A stretch of 64,000 nucleotides of DNA from Rhodopirellula halodulae (lineage in GTDB: Bacteria > Planctomycetota > Planctomycetia > Pirellulales > Pirellulaceae), in the NCBI RefSeq assembly GCF_020966775.1, contig NZ_JAJKFV010000002.1:248001-312000 (forward strand). Reading direction: 5' to 3'. This document shows positions 52,036 through 61,230 of this stretch, one piece after another; position 1 is the first letter of the stretch; each line of letters begins with the position of its first letter. The translations under genes and the position numbers were made by a program. The notes beneath the pieces were generated by a model. The model ran no database searches, was not told the DNA's origin, and saw only the letters and a list, made by a program, of their open reading frames with translations.

Positions 52036-53136
52036 ATGACCTCGCCCTCCTCCGACAAACAATCGACTCCGCAACGCACCAATCGAACGGGTATTCCGCT
52101 TCGTCGAAAGATTCTGTTCAGCGTCATTCCAGTGCTTCTTTTCTTCGGCGTGCTTGAAGGAATGTTGCGTCTGGTTGGTTTTCAAGCCAACCAGGGCGTG
52201 GAACGGATGGAGTTCACCTTTCCGATCGACGACTACAACGAAAGTGCGCCGCAGCCGTTCCTGGTTCGTGACGAGACATTGTTCTGGCGTCCGAAAGCCG
52301 GCGTGATGGACCACAACTCAAAGGGCTTCTACGGACCTGAGTTTGAAGCGGAAAAGAAACCAGGCGTTTTCCGAATCGTGTGCCTTGGCGATAGCTGCAC
52401 CCACTTTGGCCCCGATTCCTATCCCGACATGCTGCGCATCTATCTGGATGAAACGGCCCCCGGGAAATTCGAGGTCATCAATGCCGGTGTGATCGGCTAC
52501 ACGTCGTTCCAAGGACGACGACTGCTAGAGTCCGAGGTGTTGAAGTGGTCGCCCGACCTTGTGACGGTGTACTTTGGATGGAATGACCACTGGTTGGCGC
52601 GAGGCCGACAAGACAAAGACCAGAACGTCGAAACCTCTGTCGTGATGAACGCGTTGCAAGGTTTTCGAGTCATCCAATTCGCGTCGTACACACTGGGTGG
52701 ACTGAGCAGCCAGACCGGCAAAGCAAAACGGGTGGAACTTGACGACTATCGCGAGAACCTCGCTCACATTGCAACGCAGTGTCAATCGCAGAATATCGCG
52801 ACTTGGTACATCACCGCACCCCATGCGTTTGATTTGGGCATTCCGCCGTACCTGGTTGAATCAGGAGAAATCTCCGACCAAAGGTCGCTGATTCCCATGC
52901 ACCGAAGCTACAACCAAGTTGTTCGCGAAGTCGCACAAACCAAGGAAGCAACGCTGATCGATCTCGCCGGCGAAATGGATCAAATGAACAAACAAGAGCT
53001 GTTCATCGACGACCACATTCACCTGTCTCGCACCGGCAAGTTCTATCTCACCAAACGAATCATTGAGACGTTGGAAACCAACAACATCCTTGCTGAACGA
53101 CCAAACGCTGAACCGTCGGCACCCGGAACCGACTGA
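52036..53136 (+). CDS. Membrane-anchored SGNH/GDSL hydrolase
   Basis: 366 residues. One N-terminal membrane segment (KILFSVIPVLLFFGVLEGML) is followed by a GDSL domain: CLGDSCTHFGPDSYPDM (nucleophile Ser in block I), NAGVIGYTSFQG (block II Gly), VYFGWNDHW (block III Asn) and DDHIHLSRTGKFYL (block V Asp-x-x-His). This is the layout of esterases or acetyltransferases working on polysaccharide outside the membrane. Substrate unknown. Confidence 0.9.
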   Translation: MTSPSSDKQSTPQRTNRTGIPLRRKILFSVIPVLLFFGVLEGMLRLVGFQANQGVERMEFTFPIDDYNESAPQPFLVRDETLFWRPKAGVMDHNSKGFYGPEFEAEKKPGVFRIVCLGDSCTHFGPDSYPDMLRIYLDETAPGKFEVINAGVIGYTSFQGRRLLESEVLKWSPDLVTVYFGWNDHWLARGRQDKDQNVETSVVMNALQGFRVIQFASYTLGGLSSQTGKAKRVELDDYRENLAHIATQCQSQNIATWYITAPHAFDLGIPPYLVESGEISDQRSLIPMHRSYNQVVREVAQTKEATLIDLAGEMDQMNKQELFIDDHIHLSRTGKFYLTKRIIETLETNNILAERPNAEPSAPGTD

Positions 53137-53187
53137 ATTCATCGCGTGTTAGACTTTCCGTAACGACCTTCTCGGAGAGCCGATGCA

Positions 53188-55329
53188 ATGACGATGGTGA
53201 GTTTTGTACTTTTCAGCGACGACGTTGAAATTCCTGAAGAGCGTTGGCAAACGGCGTTCGGGGATGACTTGCCATTTCGAGTCCGTGTCGGCGAAGTCTC
53301 GTGCAACGAATCCGGAATCGTCGAATTCAGTTTGGAAACGGACTCTTCAAGCCAAACGAATCCGGGCTCCATCATGCTGGCACGGATGCCTGCACTGGAA
53401 CGAGATGAGAATGCCCCACCCGCCGCGTTGTGGCCGGACTTCCAATCAGACATGGCGGCTCAGCAAAGTCACTGGATTGTGACAACGTTCGGATCGGATC
53501 TTAGCTTGGTCGAGGAGGCGTTGCTGCTAACGCATTTCACCAATTCAATTCTTCAAGCCTTCCCATCCGCACTGGGAGTCCTTTGGAACAAGCATGGTCT
53601 TCGGGTCAGTGCTGAGAACTTCCAAACCATCGTCGGTTCGCTGGAGCCCGATGGTCTGCCGACTTCTGTTTGGATCGACATTCTAGTTGTTCCCGCTTCA
53701 CAGGCGGGTGGTAAACCAGTCGCGATGACCACCGGAATGGATGCATTTGACTTGATGGAAATTGAATGCGTCGATTCACCTGAACCGCCTAATGAAATCC
53801 ATCGGCGGATCGAAGGCGTTTGCGAATACTTGCTGAATCACGGACCGATCTTAAAACACGGCCACACCATCGGCGAGTCAGAATCCGAACGCATCGCCAT
53901 CGTGCATGGTCAATCAGCCTTCGGACGTGAAGGCAAAGTCATGCATCTTGTCTACGCAGACGCGGAGTCACAAGGCAATGCCTCCACCTTGGCAACGACC
54001 TTGACTTTGATCGGCCTTCCTGCCGCGGCGCTCGCCATGATTGGTGGCATCGTCTACGCCGTTGGCATGTTGACGCGCGGCCCTGACACCAAACCCCCGT
54101 CCGTCGTTGCTTCGCCCACTGAACAAACCGCTTCCACACCGACCGATGTCGTGTCGACGCCAGTGCCATCGATTGTCCCCGATCCCCCGGCGGACGCCGC
54201 CACCGTCGTCCAAACGCAATTGTTGAATCAAGCTGTCGATTGGTCCAACACGAAGGAGATCGACCTGACTGTCGATGATTTTTGGCAGTCAACCGAGGGC
54301 ATGCGGGACTTCGAAAGTTTTGTTGCGAGTCCTATCCAGGTTCCCTTGGATGATTTGGATGGCGTTCGCATCGCCAAACCGCTCGTCAATCCCTTTGCCC
54401 ATCACGCGCTTTTGGTGGCGACTGGATCCACAACATCCTCCCGCGTCAACACTCGTGTCGCGGTGGGCGATCTCGAATCAGGCCAGATTCTTCAATCAGT
54501 GACGGTCGCTGGCGTTTCCGCCCAACCGTTGGCCTATTCGGCATCTTGTCAAATGGCCTGGATGTCCGCTGGCCGGCAATCCGAGATGTTGCAGGGATGG
54601 CGTTTACATGAAGACCAAGTTGAACAGAGCAAACCGTGGGATCCGTTTCAATCCGTTCCCGCCCCGCGACTTCCCGAACGCCGTTTGCGAACGTCCGGCA
54701 TTCGATTTGTTTACCCAATGGCCAACTCAACACTGGTCGTGGGAAACACAAATGGACACGTCGTCATCTGGAACATCGAGACGATGGCACCTGTCGCCCA
54801 TTACCACGTGGGCAACCGACCGGCCTGGGCGGTGACTGCCAATGGACATTTGCTTGCACTCGCAACCAGCTCTGAATTAACCATCGTTGATGTGCGAACC
54901 AATGAACTGGTCGCTAAGCGTTCGCTCGCTGATTTAGGCTCCATCAGTTGGCCCAAACTTGACTTTTCCCGAGACGCTTCGGAACTTTTCCTTTCCTCCG
55001 TTTCTCGCATTGTAATTTTGTCGGCCGATGACGGTTCGATCACGGACGACTTCACCGTCGGTGGGCTCTCAACCAGCAATGGAGCAATTTTCGTGGACCG
55101 CGATCAAGTGTTGGTCAACGGAACCCATCTCATTTCACGAACCACTCAACAGACCGTCCGACGATTGAGCGGTTTGGGTGTTCCTATCAGCTTCGATCGT
55201 TACACCTACGCTATGTCCCACGATGCTTCCGCAATGGTTCTTTGGCCGCTGGAACTACCGACGGCATTGGACGCCACAGATAGTCGCGACCCAATGGTCT
55301 TAAAAACCAGTGGTCTTGAGTCGAATTGA
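53188..55329 (+). CDS. DUF4261 domain protein with a membrane helix and C-terminal propeller-like region
   Basis: 713 residues. The N-terminal ~250 residues belong to DUF4261 by pattern (MLARMPALERDENAPPAALW, VTTGMDAFDLMEIECVD, EGVCEYLLNHGPILKHGHTI). One transmembrane helix (~265-293: TLTLIGLPAAALAMIGGIVY) and a Pro/Thr linker follow. The last ~350 residues have WD40-like strands (TLVVGNTNGHVVIWNIETMA, LLALATSSELTIVDVRTNEL). DUF4261 is usually found alone; its fusion to a propeller across a membrane is unusual. Function unknown. Confidence 0.8.
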   Translation: MTMVSFVLFSDDVEIPEERWQTAFGDDLPFRVRVGEVSCNESGIVEFSLETDSSSQTNPGSIMLARMPALERDENAPPAALWPDFQSDMAAQQSHWIVTTFGSDLSLVEEALLLTHFTNSILQAFPSALGVLWNKHGLRVSAENFQTIVGSLEPDGLPTSVWIDILVVPASQAGGKPVAMTTGMDAFDLMEIECVDSPEPPNEIHRRIEGVCEYLLNHGPILKHGHTIGESESERIAIVHGQSAFGREGKVMHLVYADAESQGNASTLATTLTLIGLPAAALAMIGGIVYAVGMLTRGPDTKPPSVVASPTEQTASTPTDVVSTPVPSIVPDPPADAATVVQTQLLNQAVDWSNTKEIDLTVDDFWQSTEGMRDFESFVASPIQVPLDDLDGVRIAKPLVNPFAHHALLVATGSTTSSRVNTRVAVGDLESGQILQSVTVAGVSAQPLAYSASCQMAWMSAGRQSEMLQGWRLHEDQVEQSKPWDPFQSVPAPRLPERRLRTSGIRFVYPMANSTLVVGNTNGHVVIWNIETMAPVAHYHVGNRPAWAVTANGHLLALATSSELTIVDVRTNELVAKRSLADLGSISWPKLDFSRDASELFLSSVSRIVILSADDGSITDDFTVGGLSTSNGAIFVDRDQVLVNGTHLISRTTQQTVRRLSGLGVPISFDRYTYAMSHDASAMVLWPLELPTALDATDSRDPMVLKTSGLESN

Positions 55330-55431
55330 CCAGACTATCCTGTATTGCGCTGCCGACAATCCCTTCATGAATGAACAATCAACACGCTCGGCTTTGCTTA
55401 CGATTTCGACGTCCCGTTCTGGAATGATTGA

Positions 55432-56484
55432 ATGAATCGCGATGCGATCGTTGGATGCATTTTGGGTACCGCCATCGGTGATGCGATCGGGTTGCCTTAC
55501 GAAGGTGTATCCCCGGAACGAGCACGGCGTTTACTTGGACCACCGGATCGCCATCGATTTGTTTTCGGGCGAGGAATGATCTCCGATGATACCGAGCACA
55601 CCTGCATGGTCGCTCAATCGTTGATCGAGAGCGACGGGGATGTTGAGTTGTTTGCCAAGCGGTTCGCCTCGCGACTAAGGTGGTGGGTGATTGCTTTGCC
55701 TGCGGGCGTTGGGAAAGCAACGGCTCAGGCTGGTTTGAAACTTTGGCTTGGGGCGAGCCCAGAGAAAGCAGGTGTGTACTCAGCTGGGAACGGCCCCGCG
55801 ATGCGAGCGGCTCTGTTTGGCGCCGCCATGGATGACCGAGCCAAGATGCTTGAGTTTGTCCGTGCGTCGACTCGCCTAACACACACTGACCGAAAGGCGG
55901 AGTTCGGCGCGATTGCGGTCGCACTCGCAGCTCAGCATGCTCGCCAGAACCCAACTGTCGACGCGGAGCGTTGGTTGACAGAGGTGGCCGACGCTTGCGG
56001 CGAATCAGCTTCCGAGCTGATCGAACTGCTGCGGCGTGCGATTCACAGCGTAAAAGTGGGTGAGCTGACCACAGATTTTGCGAGGTCAATCGATCTGAAA
56101 GACGGGGTGTCCGGCTACACGTATCACACCGTCCCTGTCGCCGTGCATGCTTGGCTATCGCATTCAAAAAATTTCCGAGCCGCAATCCGTTCGACCATTG
56201 AGTGCGGTGGGGATGCCGACACGACCGCAGCGATTGTTGGAGGAATCGTCGGATGCGGGGTGGGAGAAAGCGGTCTGCCCGACGACTGGTTGAGCCGGAT
56301 CAAAGAACTACCACGCAGCGTTGACTGGATGCAATGCCTCGGCGAAGCATTGGCTGACACCATGGAAGGCCATCCTCCGAAGAATACACCATCGATCAAC
56401 CCCATCACCGCATTGACTCGTAACTTGTTCTTCTTGTCGATCGTTCTTTTTCACGGATTCCGCCGGCTCGCTCCACCATACTGA
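55432..56484 (+). CDS. ADP-ribosylglycohydrolase family protein
   Basis: 350 residues. GCILGTAIGDAIGLPYEGVS at the N-terminus, GMISDDTEHTCMVAQSL (metal-binding SDDTE) and CGGDADTTAAIVGGIVGC (second metal site) are the DraG/ARH fingerprint. It probably removes ADP-ribose from protein or nucleic acid. The C-terminal ~40 residues (TALTRNLFFLSIVLFHGFRR) are a hydrophobic extension that may anchor it to the membrane. No obvious partner toxin is next to it. Confidence 0.93.
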   Translation: MNRDAIVGCILGTAIGDAIGLPYEGVSPERARRLLGPPDRHRFVFGRGMISDDTEHTCMVAQSLIESDGDVELFAKRFASRLRWWVIALPAGVGKATAQAGLKLWLGASPEKAGVYSAGNGPAMRAALFGAAMDDRAKMLEFVRASTRLTHTDRKAEFGAIAVALAAQHARQNPTVDAERWLTEVADACGESASELIELLRRAIHSVKVGELTTDFARSIDLKDGVSGYTYHTVPVAVHAWLSHSKNFRAAIRSTIECGGDADTTAAIVGGIVGCGVGESGLPDDWLSRIKELPRSVDWMQCLGEALADTMEGHPPKNTPSINPITALTRNLFFLSIVLFHGFRRLAPPY

Positions 56485-56884
56485 TCAACGCGAACTGAGT
56501 GTCTCGTTCGTTGAAACAGAAACGCTGGTTGGTTGCTCCGTTGGACTTCTCACGCAACTCGGTGGCGTAGGACTTTCCGTCGGGCTGCAACACACTGTCC
56601 ATGATCTTGACCCAGCAGTCGCGTGTGGTTGAACGAATTGAAATTTGTTGTCAGACGATGGGTCGAACGAACTCGATCGACACAGAGTTCCACTTCGACA
56701 CAACCACATAACCACGCCGCATTGCATTTATCCGCTCAGTGCTGGTGTGGGGCGACGTTGTAGCGGCCAATGTTGTCCCACTTCCACCGCTGTCTTCGGT
56801 ACGTGAGTTGCGATCCAGGTGTCCTCCATGGGAACTCAAATCGAACGTCAACGTTGATGTTGTCTTTGGAAGAAGTCGGACCAT
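56405..56884 (-). pseudogene. Broken gene on the minus strand with an in-frame TGA
   Basis: A minus-strand frame from ATG at 56884 stops at TGA (56653-56651) and continues in the same frame, without another stop, to 56405. The continuation (SIRSTTRDCWVKIMDSVLQP, NGATNQRFCFNERDTQFALI) and the part before it (RRGYVVVSKWNSVSIEFVRP) look like one protein with coding-type GC-rich third positions. A CGA-to-TGA change would explain the stop. No family is recognised; the 3' end overlaps the end of the ADP-ribosylglycohydrolase gene by 80 bp. Functional readthrough cannot be excluded. Confidence 0.5.
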
Positions 56885-57004
56885 GGGTGTGTATTTGCAC
56901 GGGTTGTACCTGATGGTTGATGAAGCTTTTTCCTTCGGTTTCGCTTCGAGCTGAGTTCGTACCGACCGCTCATCACCCCATCGAAGATGGACTGGACGAA
57001 CAGT

Positions 57005-58015
57005 ATGAAACGATCTTTTTCACGGCAAAGTTTGGCATTGCTTGCCGCAACGGCGTTCGCAATGCCGGTCGCGTTGACGATGGCTCAACCCCCCGAACCA
57101 GGGCAAACGGGGACGGGGTTTCAAGACGAATCTAAAACGCTGCAAACGCGGTTGGATGATGCAAATGACTCCCAAGCTGAAAGGCAAGATGAGGAGGGGC
57201 TGGACTACCTTACGCGCGGACCTCTGCACGAAGCGTTCGCCGATCCGTTTGACCGTGACCCCGAGCCCAATCCATTTGCGCCGAAGCAACCCCCGGCGCC
57301 CATTGATGAGATGCCACCGGAATACCGACCGGAGGGCGACAACGTACAGTGGATCCCCGGTTATTGGGCGTGGGACGAAGAGCAAGAAGACTTCCTGTGG
57401 ATCAGCGGTGTTTGGCGGGATATGCCACCTCAACGTCGTTGGGTCGCGGGGTATTGGGAGGAGGCTGATGAGGGATTCCGCTGGGTGAATGGTTTCTGGA
57501 CAGAAACCAAGAACCGGGAGGTAGCTTATCTACCATCACCGCCCGAGTCGGTCGAGCAAGGACCATCATCGCCATCCCCAAGTGACAACCACTTCTACAT
57601 TCCCGGGAATTGGGTGTATCAAGACACGGACTATCAATGGCAACCTGGTTTTTGGCCAGGGCACAACCCGGATGGGTCTGGGTTCCTTCGCAGTATTACT
57701 GGACACCCCGCGGATGTGTGTACCGAGCAGGTTACTGGGATTATGACTTGCCAAATCGCGGCATCGTATTCACCCCGGTGCATTTTCGCGACCGAGTCTA
57801 CACACGTCCGAACTACGTGTACCGACCCCGCTACACAATCGACACCACGGCCGCATTACTGGTCAATCTGTTTTTGCGTCCCGCAACCAATCGCTACTAC
57901 TTTGGTGACTATTACGGACGCGGTTACGCCAACAATTACTACCCTTGGGTCAATTACGGTCAGCGCTCGCGAGCCTATGATCCGCTGTTTGCCTATTACT
58001 CCACTCGCGGCGTAG
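57005..58015 (+). CDS. YXWGXW-repeat protein, N-terminal frame (gene split by a frameshift)
   Basis: Start at 57005 gives a signal peptide (SLALLAATAFAMPVALTMAQ); the ORF start at 56987 is less good. Repeats of the YXWGXW family follow: WIPGYWAWDEEQEDFLWISG, RRWVAGYWEEADEGFRWVNG, FYIPGNWVYQDTDYQWQPGF. After TTT-TGG at 57650-57655 the frame runs into unrelated residues (to 58015), while the expected continuation is in the -1 frame at 57610-59262. One base too few, or a -1 slip at this spot, restores the motif FW-ARAQPGW exactly. Cell-surface protein by family; function unknown. Confidence 0.75.
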   Translation: MKRSFSRQSLALLAATAFAMPVALTMAQPPEPGQTGTGFQDESKTLQTRLDDANDSQAERQDEEGLDYLTRGPLHEAFADPFDRDPEPNPFAPKQPPAPIDEMPPEYRPEGDNVQWIPGYWAWDEEQEDFLWISGVWRDMPPQRRWVAGYWEEADEGFRWVNGFWTETKNREVAYLPSPPESVEQGPSSPSPSDNHFYIPGNWVYQDTDYQWQPGFWPGHNPDGSGFLRSITGHPADVCTEQVTGIMTCQIAASYSPRCIFATESTHVRTTCTDPATQSTPRPHYWSICFCVPQPIATTLVTITDAVTPTITTLGSITVSAREPMIRCLPITPLAA

Positions 58016-59262
58016 GACGCAATGCGACGACGCTGGATTGGATCAATCGTCGCTACAACTACTTCGCGACAAACGACGGACTTCGACCACCCCGCACTGT
58101 TGCCGCCCAACGTCAATTCTTGCGTAACAATTTGGAAGGCAACGCAAACGTGGACACGGGAATTTTGCGTGTTGCGGCGGTCGCCGACAACTTGACCAGT
58201 TTGGCGAACGACGGTGCGTCTGGTATGCGATTGCAAAGACTCCAGGACTCGCAACTGGAGGACGTGCGGCGTCAAATTCGTCAGTCAACGAATGAGCTTG
58301 TAAATCGTCGACGCGAGATTGAATTGCAAACCGATACCAACGCGGACGTTGATTCGAACGCCGCGTCCGCAAATACAGAGGCCAACGCCGAGGCTCGCGG
58401 AACATTGGAGCTGCCGGACTCGGTCAACGCGTTGGCGGGAGATGATTCCAACGGGAATCGTCGAAACGAAACACGTCGAGAAGAGAACGCACTCGCCGAC
58501 GCAATTTCGGGATCGGACGGCGAACGCGACGAGCGTTCGATGCGGGATGCTGGTGGGGAACTTCGGGAGCGTTTTGAGGCAAGACGCGAACAGCTCGAGG
58601 ACGCGGCAGAAGATTCCGCTGACCGTGCCGGACAAGCCATCGAAGACACGGGGGAGCGATTGGAACGCTCCAACCAAGCCATGCGAGGTCGTTTGCAGGG
58701 CAATCGCGAAGACGCTGAGGACCTTGGTCGCGACGAAAATATCCGTGATTCGCTTAACGGCGCACGTCGCGAGACGGCCGAACGTGCCGGCGATGCTGTG
58801 GAGCGTCCGGATACGAATCGCCCCATGGAACGAAATCCGCTCGAGGACTTGAGAAATGGCCTCGACGGAAATCGCGGTGGTTCGCAAGCCAGCGATCTGC
58901 AACAGCGATTGCAACAGCTTCGTCAAGAGGGGCGTGCCCGACCTGAGCGACCTTCTGATTGGCCCGGTCGCCAGCCGCGTTCGGATCGAGGCAATGGATT
59001 GCCTGACTTGCCACGTCGGGGAAGCCAATCGGTCGATCCAACCCGAGCCAACCTTCCGGGTGTCGGCGACGCGCTCAACCGTGGTGTCGGGAATCTTCCC
59101 GGTTTGGGAACACCCGACAACGGTCGCAGAAACGCGGGTGGGAATCGCGGTGGTGGCAACGGTCGCGGAGCCAACGCTGGGGCGGCGGCTAACGGAGGCG
59201 GTGCCAACCGCGGTGGCGGCAGCATTGGAGGAGTCATAGGCGGCGCTCTTGGTGGCGACTGA
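57610..59262 (+). CDS. YXWGXW-repeat protein, C-terminal frame with charged repeats and Gly-rich tail
   Basis: Continuation of the protein above; only the part from about 57656 is real sequence. It carries ARAQPGWVWVPSQYYWTPRG and IVFTPVHFRDRVYTRPNYVY, matching the same repeat family. A YYFGDYYGRGYANNYYPWVN segment follows, then a long helical, charged region (58300-58900) rich in Arg/Asp/Glu, and a Gly/Asn-rich C-terminus (from 59100). The full protein would be about 750 residues. A Rho-independent terminator lies 20 bp after the stop. Confidence 0.75.
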   Translation: MGVSRHGLSMATWFLARAQPGWVWVPSQYYWTPRGCVYRAGYWDYDLPNRGIVFTPVHFRDRVYTRPNYVYRPRYTIDTTAALLVNLFLRPATNRYYFGDYYGRGYANNYYPWVNYGQRSRAYDPLFAYYSTRGVGRNATTLDWINRRYNYFATNDGLRPPRTVAAQRQFLRNNLEGNANVDTGILRVAAVADNLTSLANDGASGMRLQRLQDSQLEDVRRQIRQSTNELVNRRREIELQTDTNADVDSNAASANTEANAEARGTLELPDSVNALAGDDSNGNRRNETRREENALADAISGSDGERDERSMRDAGGELRERFEARREQLEDAAEDSADRAGQAIEDTGERLERSNQAMRGRLQGNREDAEDLGRDENIRDSLNGARRETAERAGDAVERPDTNRPMERNPLEDLRNGLDGNRGGSQASDLQQRLQQLRQEGRARPERPSDWPGRQPRSDRGNGLPDLPRRGSQSVDPTRANLPGVGDALNRGVGNLPGLGTPDNGRRNAGGNRGGGNGRGANAGAAANGGGANRGGGSIGGVIGGALGGD

Positions 59263-59281
59263 ATTGATTTTGCTTCACACT

Positions 59282-59318
59282 CAACTCGCTGGGGGAAACT
59301 CTGGCGAGTTGTTTTTTT
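59282..59318 (+). terminator. Intrinsic terminator of the YXWGXW gene
   Basis: CAACTCGC pairs with GCGAGTTG (8 bp) around a GA-rich loop, followed by seven T residues. It closes the transcript before the GH43 gene. Confidence 0.8.
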
Positions 59319-59514
59319 GCGTTGATCTCCAAAATTCATCCAGCGATCCACCAGCCGCTTCCGCGATATCAATTACCGTGCATGGTCGTTTCCAGGACGA
59401 TGCGATGGCGTTGGATAGAATGCCAGAGCTTGGTACTCAGCGGTCAAGCTAGAAGTCGCGTTGGTATTCACGAACGATCCGATTCGCACAACTCCGATAA
59501 CTGGGCAATTGTTG

Positions 59515-61227
59515 ATGAGTAAAACGCTTCCTTCCTTCCTTGCCTTGCTTGTCATTTTTGGTTGGTTCACTCTGAACCTGCATGCAAAAGATCCGATCAG
59601 CAATCAATTATCGATGGCGATCGAGAAATCAGAAACAAAAGGAAGCTACCGCTGGGTATCCGAGAGTGAGTTGGAAGGTCAATCAGGATTTCGTCCGGGA
59701 GCGATGCGTGGTACTACGGTCGCCGATGACATGATTGCCCTTTCGATGTCATTCGGTTCGCGTGACTTGCAAATTTTTATTGATGGAGAGAAGGCAGCGG
59801 TAACGGATCGTGATGGCCGCTGGGAAACGATTGCGATGAAGGCCCAAGGTTATTCCTCGGGAAAATTCTCGGCTTCGATCGCTCGGAACGTCGAGACGCC
59901 CGTTGAGGAACTGAAGAAGCTCGTGCCTTTGCTGACATCTCTTCGGACAGAAGACGATTGGATCGTTGGCGACTTGCCCGCAAATGCCGCGGAAGATCAC
60001 CTTGAAATACGACGCGGTGGTGAGACCGTGCGTCGTCCCACAGGGATCGTGCGATTTCGCATCAACCATGGTTCATTGATTAAATATGTGGTCCGCGCGG
60101 AAGCGGAACTTGTGAATGAGGATCGAACGAACAAAGTCAGCCGCACAAAAACAATTCAGCTACGCGATGTCGGTACGGCGAAGTGGGATGTGCCCGATGG
60201 AGCGAGTGAAGCACTTCAACGGCCAATCAAAAAATCCGAGCCGAGACTTTCCGAGGCGGCGGAGGCCTCTCTGCTGAAAGCTCGCGGCAAGCGAGACATC
60301 GGGGTCCATGACCCATCGTCCATCGTCAAATGCGATGGTGAGTATTGGTTCTTCTCCACGGGAACCGGTATCTATTCCTGGCATTCACAGGACCTACAAA
60401 CCTGGAAGCGAGGCCCCAGAGTTTTTTCGGGAACAGCGACTTGGGTCACGGAGATGATTCCCAGCCAACGTGGCCACTACTGGGCACCGGATATTATTGA
60501 GCTGGGTGATCGCTATTTGCTTTACTATTCCGTGTCGAGTTTTGGCAAGAACACATCAGCGATCGCGTTAGCTTCCACAACCACGTTGAATCCGAACGAC
60601 CCGGCGTTTGGGTGGACCGATGAGGGCATCGTGATTCAGTCCACCAGAGATGATGACTTCAACGCAATCGATCCCGCTTTGATTCAAACCCAGTCAGGCG
60701 AACTTTGGATGTCGTTTGGGTCATTCTGGAGCGGCTTGAAGCTGATACGGTTAGACCCGCAGACCGGCAAGCGTGATGCTGCCGTTGGAAAACTTCATTC
60801 CATCGCGAACTATCGTCAGATTGAGGCGCCGCACATCTATCAGCATGACGGTTGGTTTTATCTTTTCGTCAATTGGGGCAAATGCTGCAGCGGCGTCGAT
60901 AGCACCTACAACATTCGAGTGGGCCGAAGCCGAGAAATCACCGGCCCATACTTGGACCAGGATGGGGTGGACTTGGCTAACGGAGGCGGCACTCTATTGC
61001 TGGAAAGTGAGGGGCCGTTCATTGGTCCGGGACACGCAAATGTGCTTCACGAAGATGACCACTTCTGGCTCAGTTGCCACTACTACGATGGGACCGAGAG
61101 AGGCCGTTCGCATTTCTCCATTCAAGAAATGACTTGGTCAAAGAAAGGCTGGCCAGAGGTTGCGACGCTTTCGGCCAGCGATCTGGCGCCTGTTCACGAC
61201 GATCTCAAGCGGGAGCCCGATCGGTAG
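59515..61227 (+). CDS. GH43-type arabinanase-like glycosidase, secreted
   Basis: 570 residues from ATG at 59515, giving a signal peptide (LPSFLALLVIFGWFTLNLHA) and preferred over 59461. The first ~240 residues are an N-terminal domain I do not recognise. The five-bladed GH43 propeller starts near KRDIGVHDPSSIVKCDGEYW. Catalytic residues: general base Asp in GVHDPSS, Asp in NAIDPALIQ, acid Glu in RQIEAPHIYQHDG. Elements such as HYWAPDIIELGDRYLLYYSV support an endo-arabinanase or related subfamily. It acts on pectin side chains or arabinan, fitting the upstream pectin enzyme. The 252-bp gap before it holds a terminator but no gene. Confidence 0.9.
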   Translation: MSKTLPSFLALLVIFGWFTLNLHAKDPISNQLSMAIEKSETKGSYRWVSESELEGQSGFRPGAMRGTTVADDMIALSMSFGSRDLQIFIDGEKAAVTDRDGRWETIAMKAQGYSSGKFSASIARNVETPVEELKKLVPLLTSLRTEDDWIVGDLPANAAEDHLEIRRGGETVRRPTGIVRFRINHGSLIKYVVRAEAELVNEDRTNKVSRTKTIQLRDVGTAKWDVPDGASEALQRPIKKSEPRLSEAAEASLLKARGKRDIGVHDPSSIVKCDGEYWFFSTGTGIYSWHSQDLQTWKRGPRVFSGTATWVTEMIPSQRGHYWAPDIIELGDRYLLYYSVSSFGKNTSAIALASTTTLNPNDPAFGWTDEGIVIQSTRDDDFNAIDPALIQTQSGELWMSFGSFWSGLKLIRLDPQTGKRDAAVGKLHSIANYRQIEAPHIYQHDGWFYLFVNWGKCCSGVDSTYNIRVGRSREITGPYLDQDGVDLANGGGTLLLESEGPFIGPGHANVLHEDDHFWLSCHYYDGTERGRSHFSIQEMTWSKKGWPEVATLSASDLAPVHDDLKREPDR

Positions 61228-61230
61228 CCG

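Noticed and set aside
56651-56653. TGA as a selenocysteine codon
   Set aside because: No SECIS-like structure or redox-type context around it; a nonsense mutation is simpler.
57641-57660. Programmed frameshift as the established explanation for the YXWGXW split
   Set aside because: The A-site codon TGG does not re-pair well in the -1 frame and no downstream pseudoknot was seen; a plain deletion or error is at least as likely.
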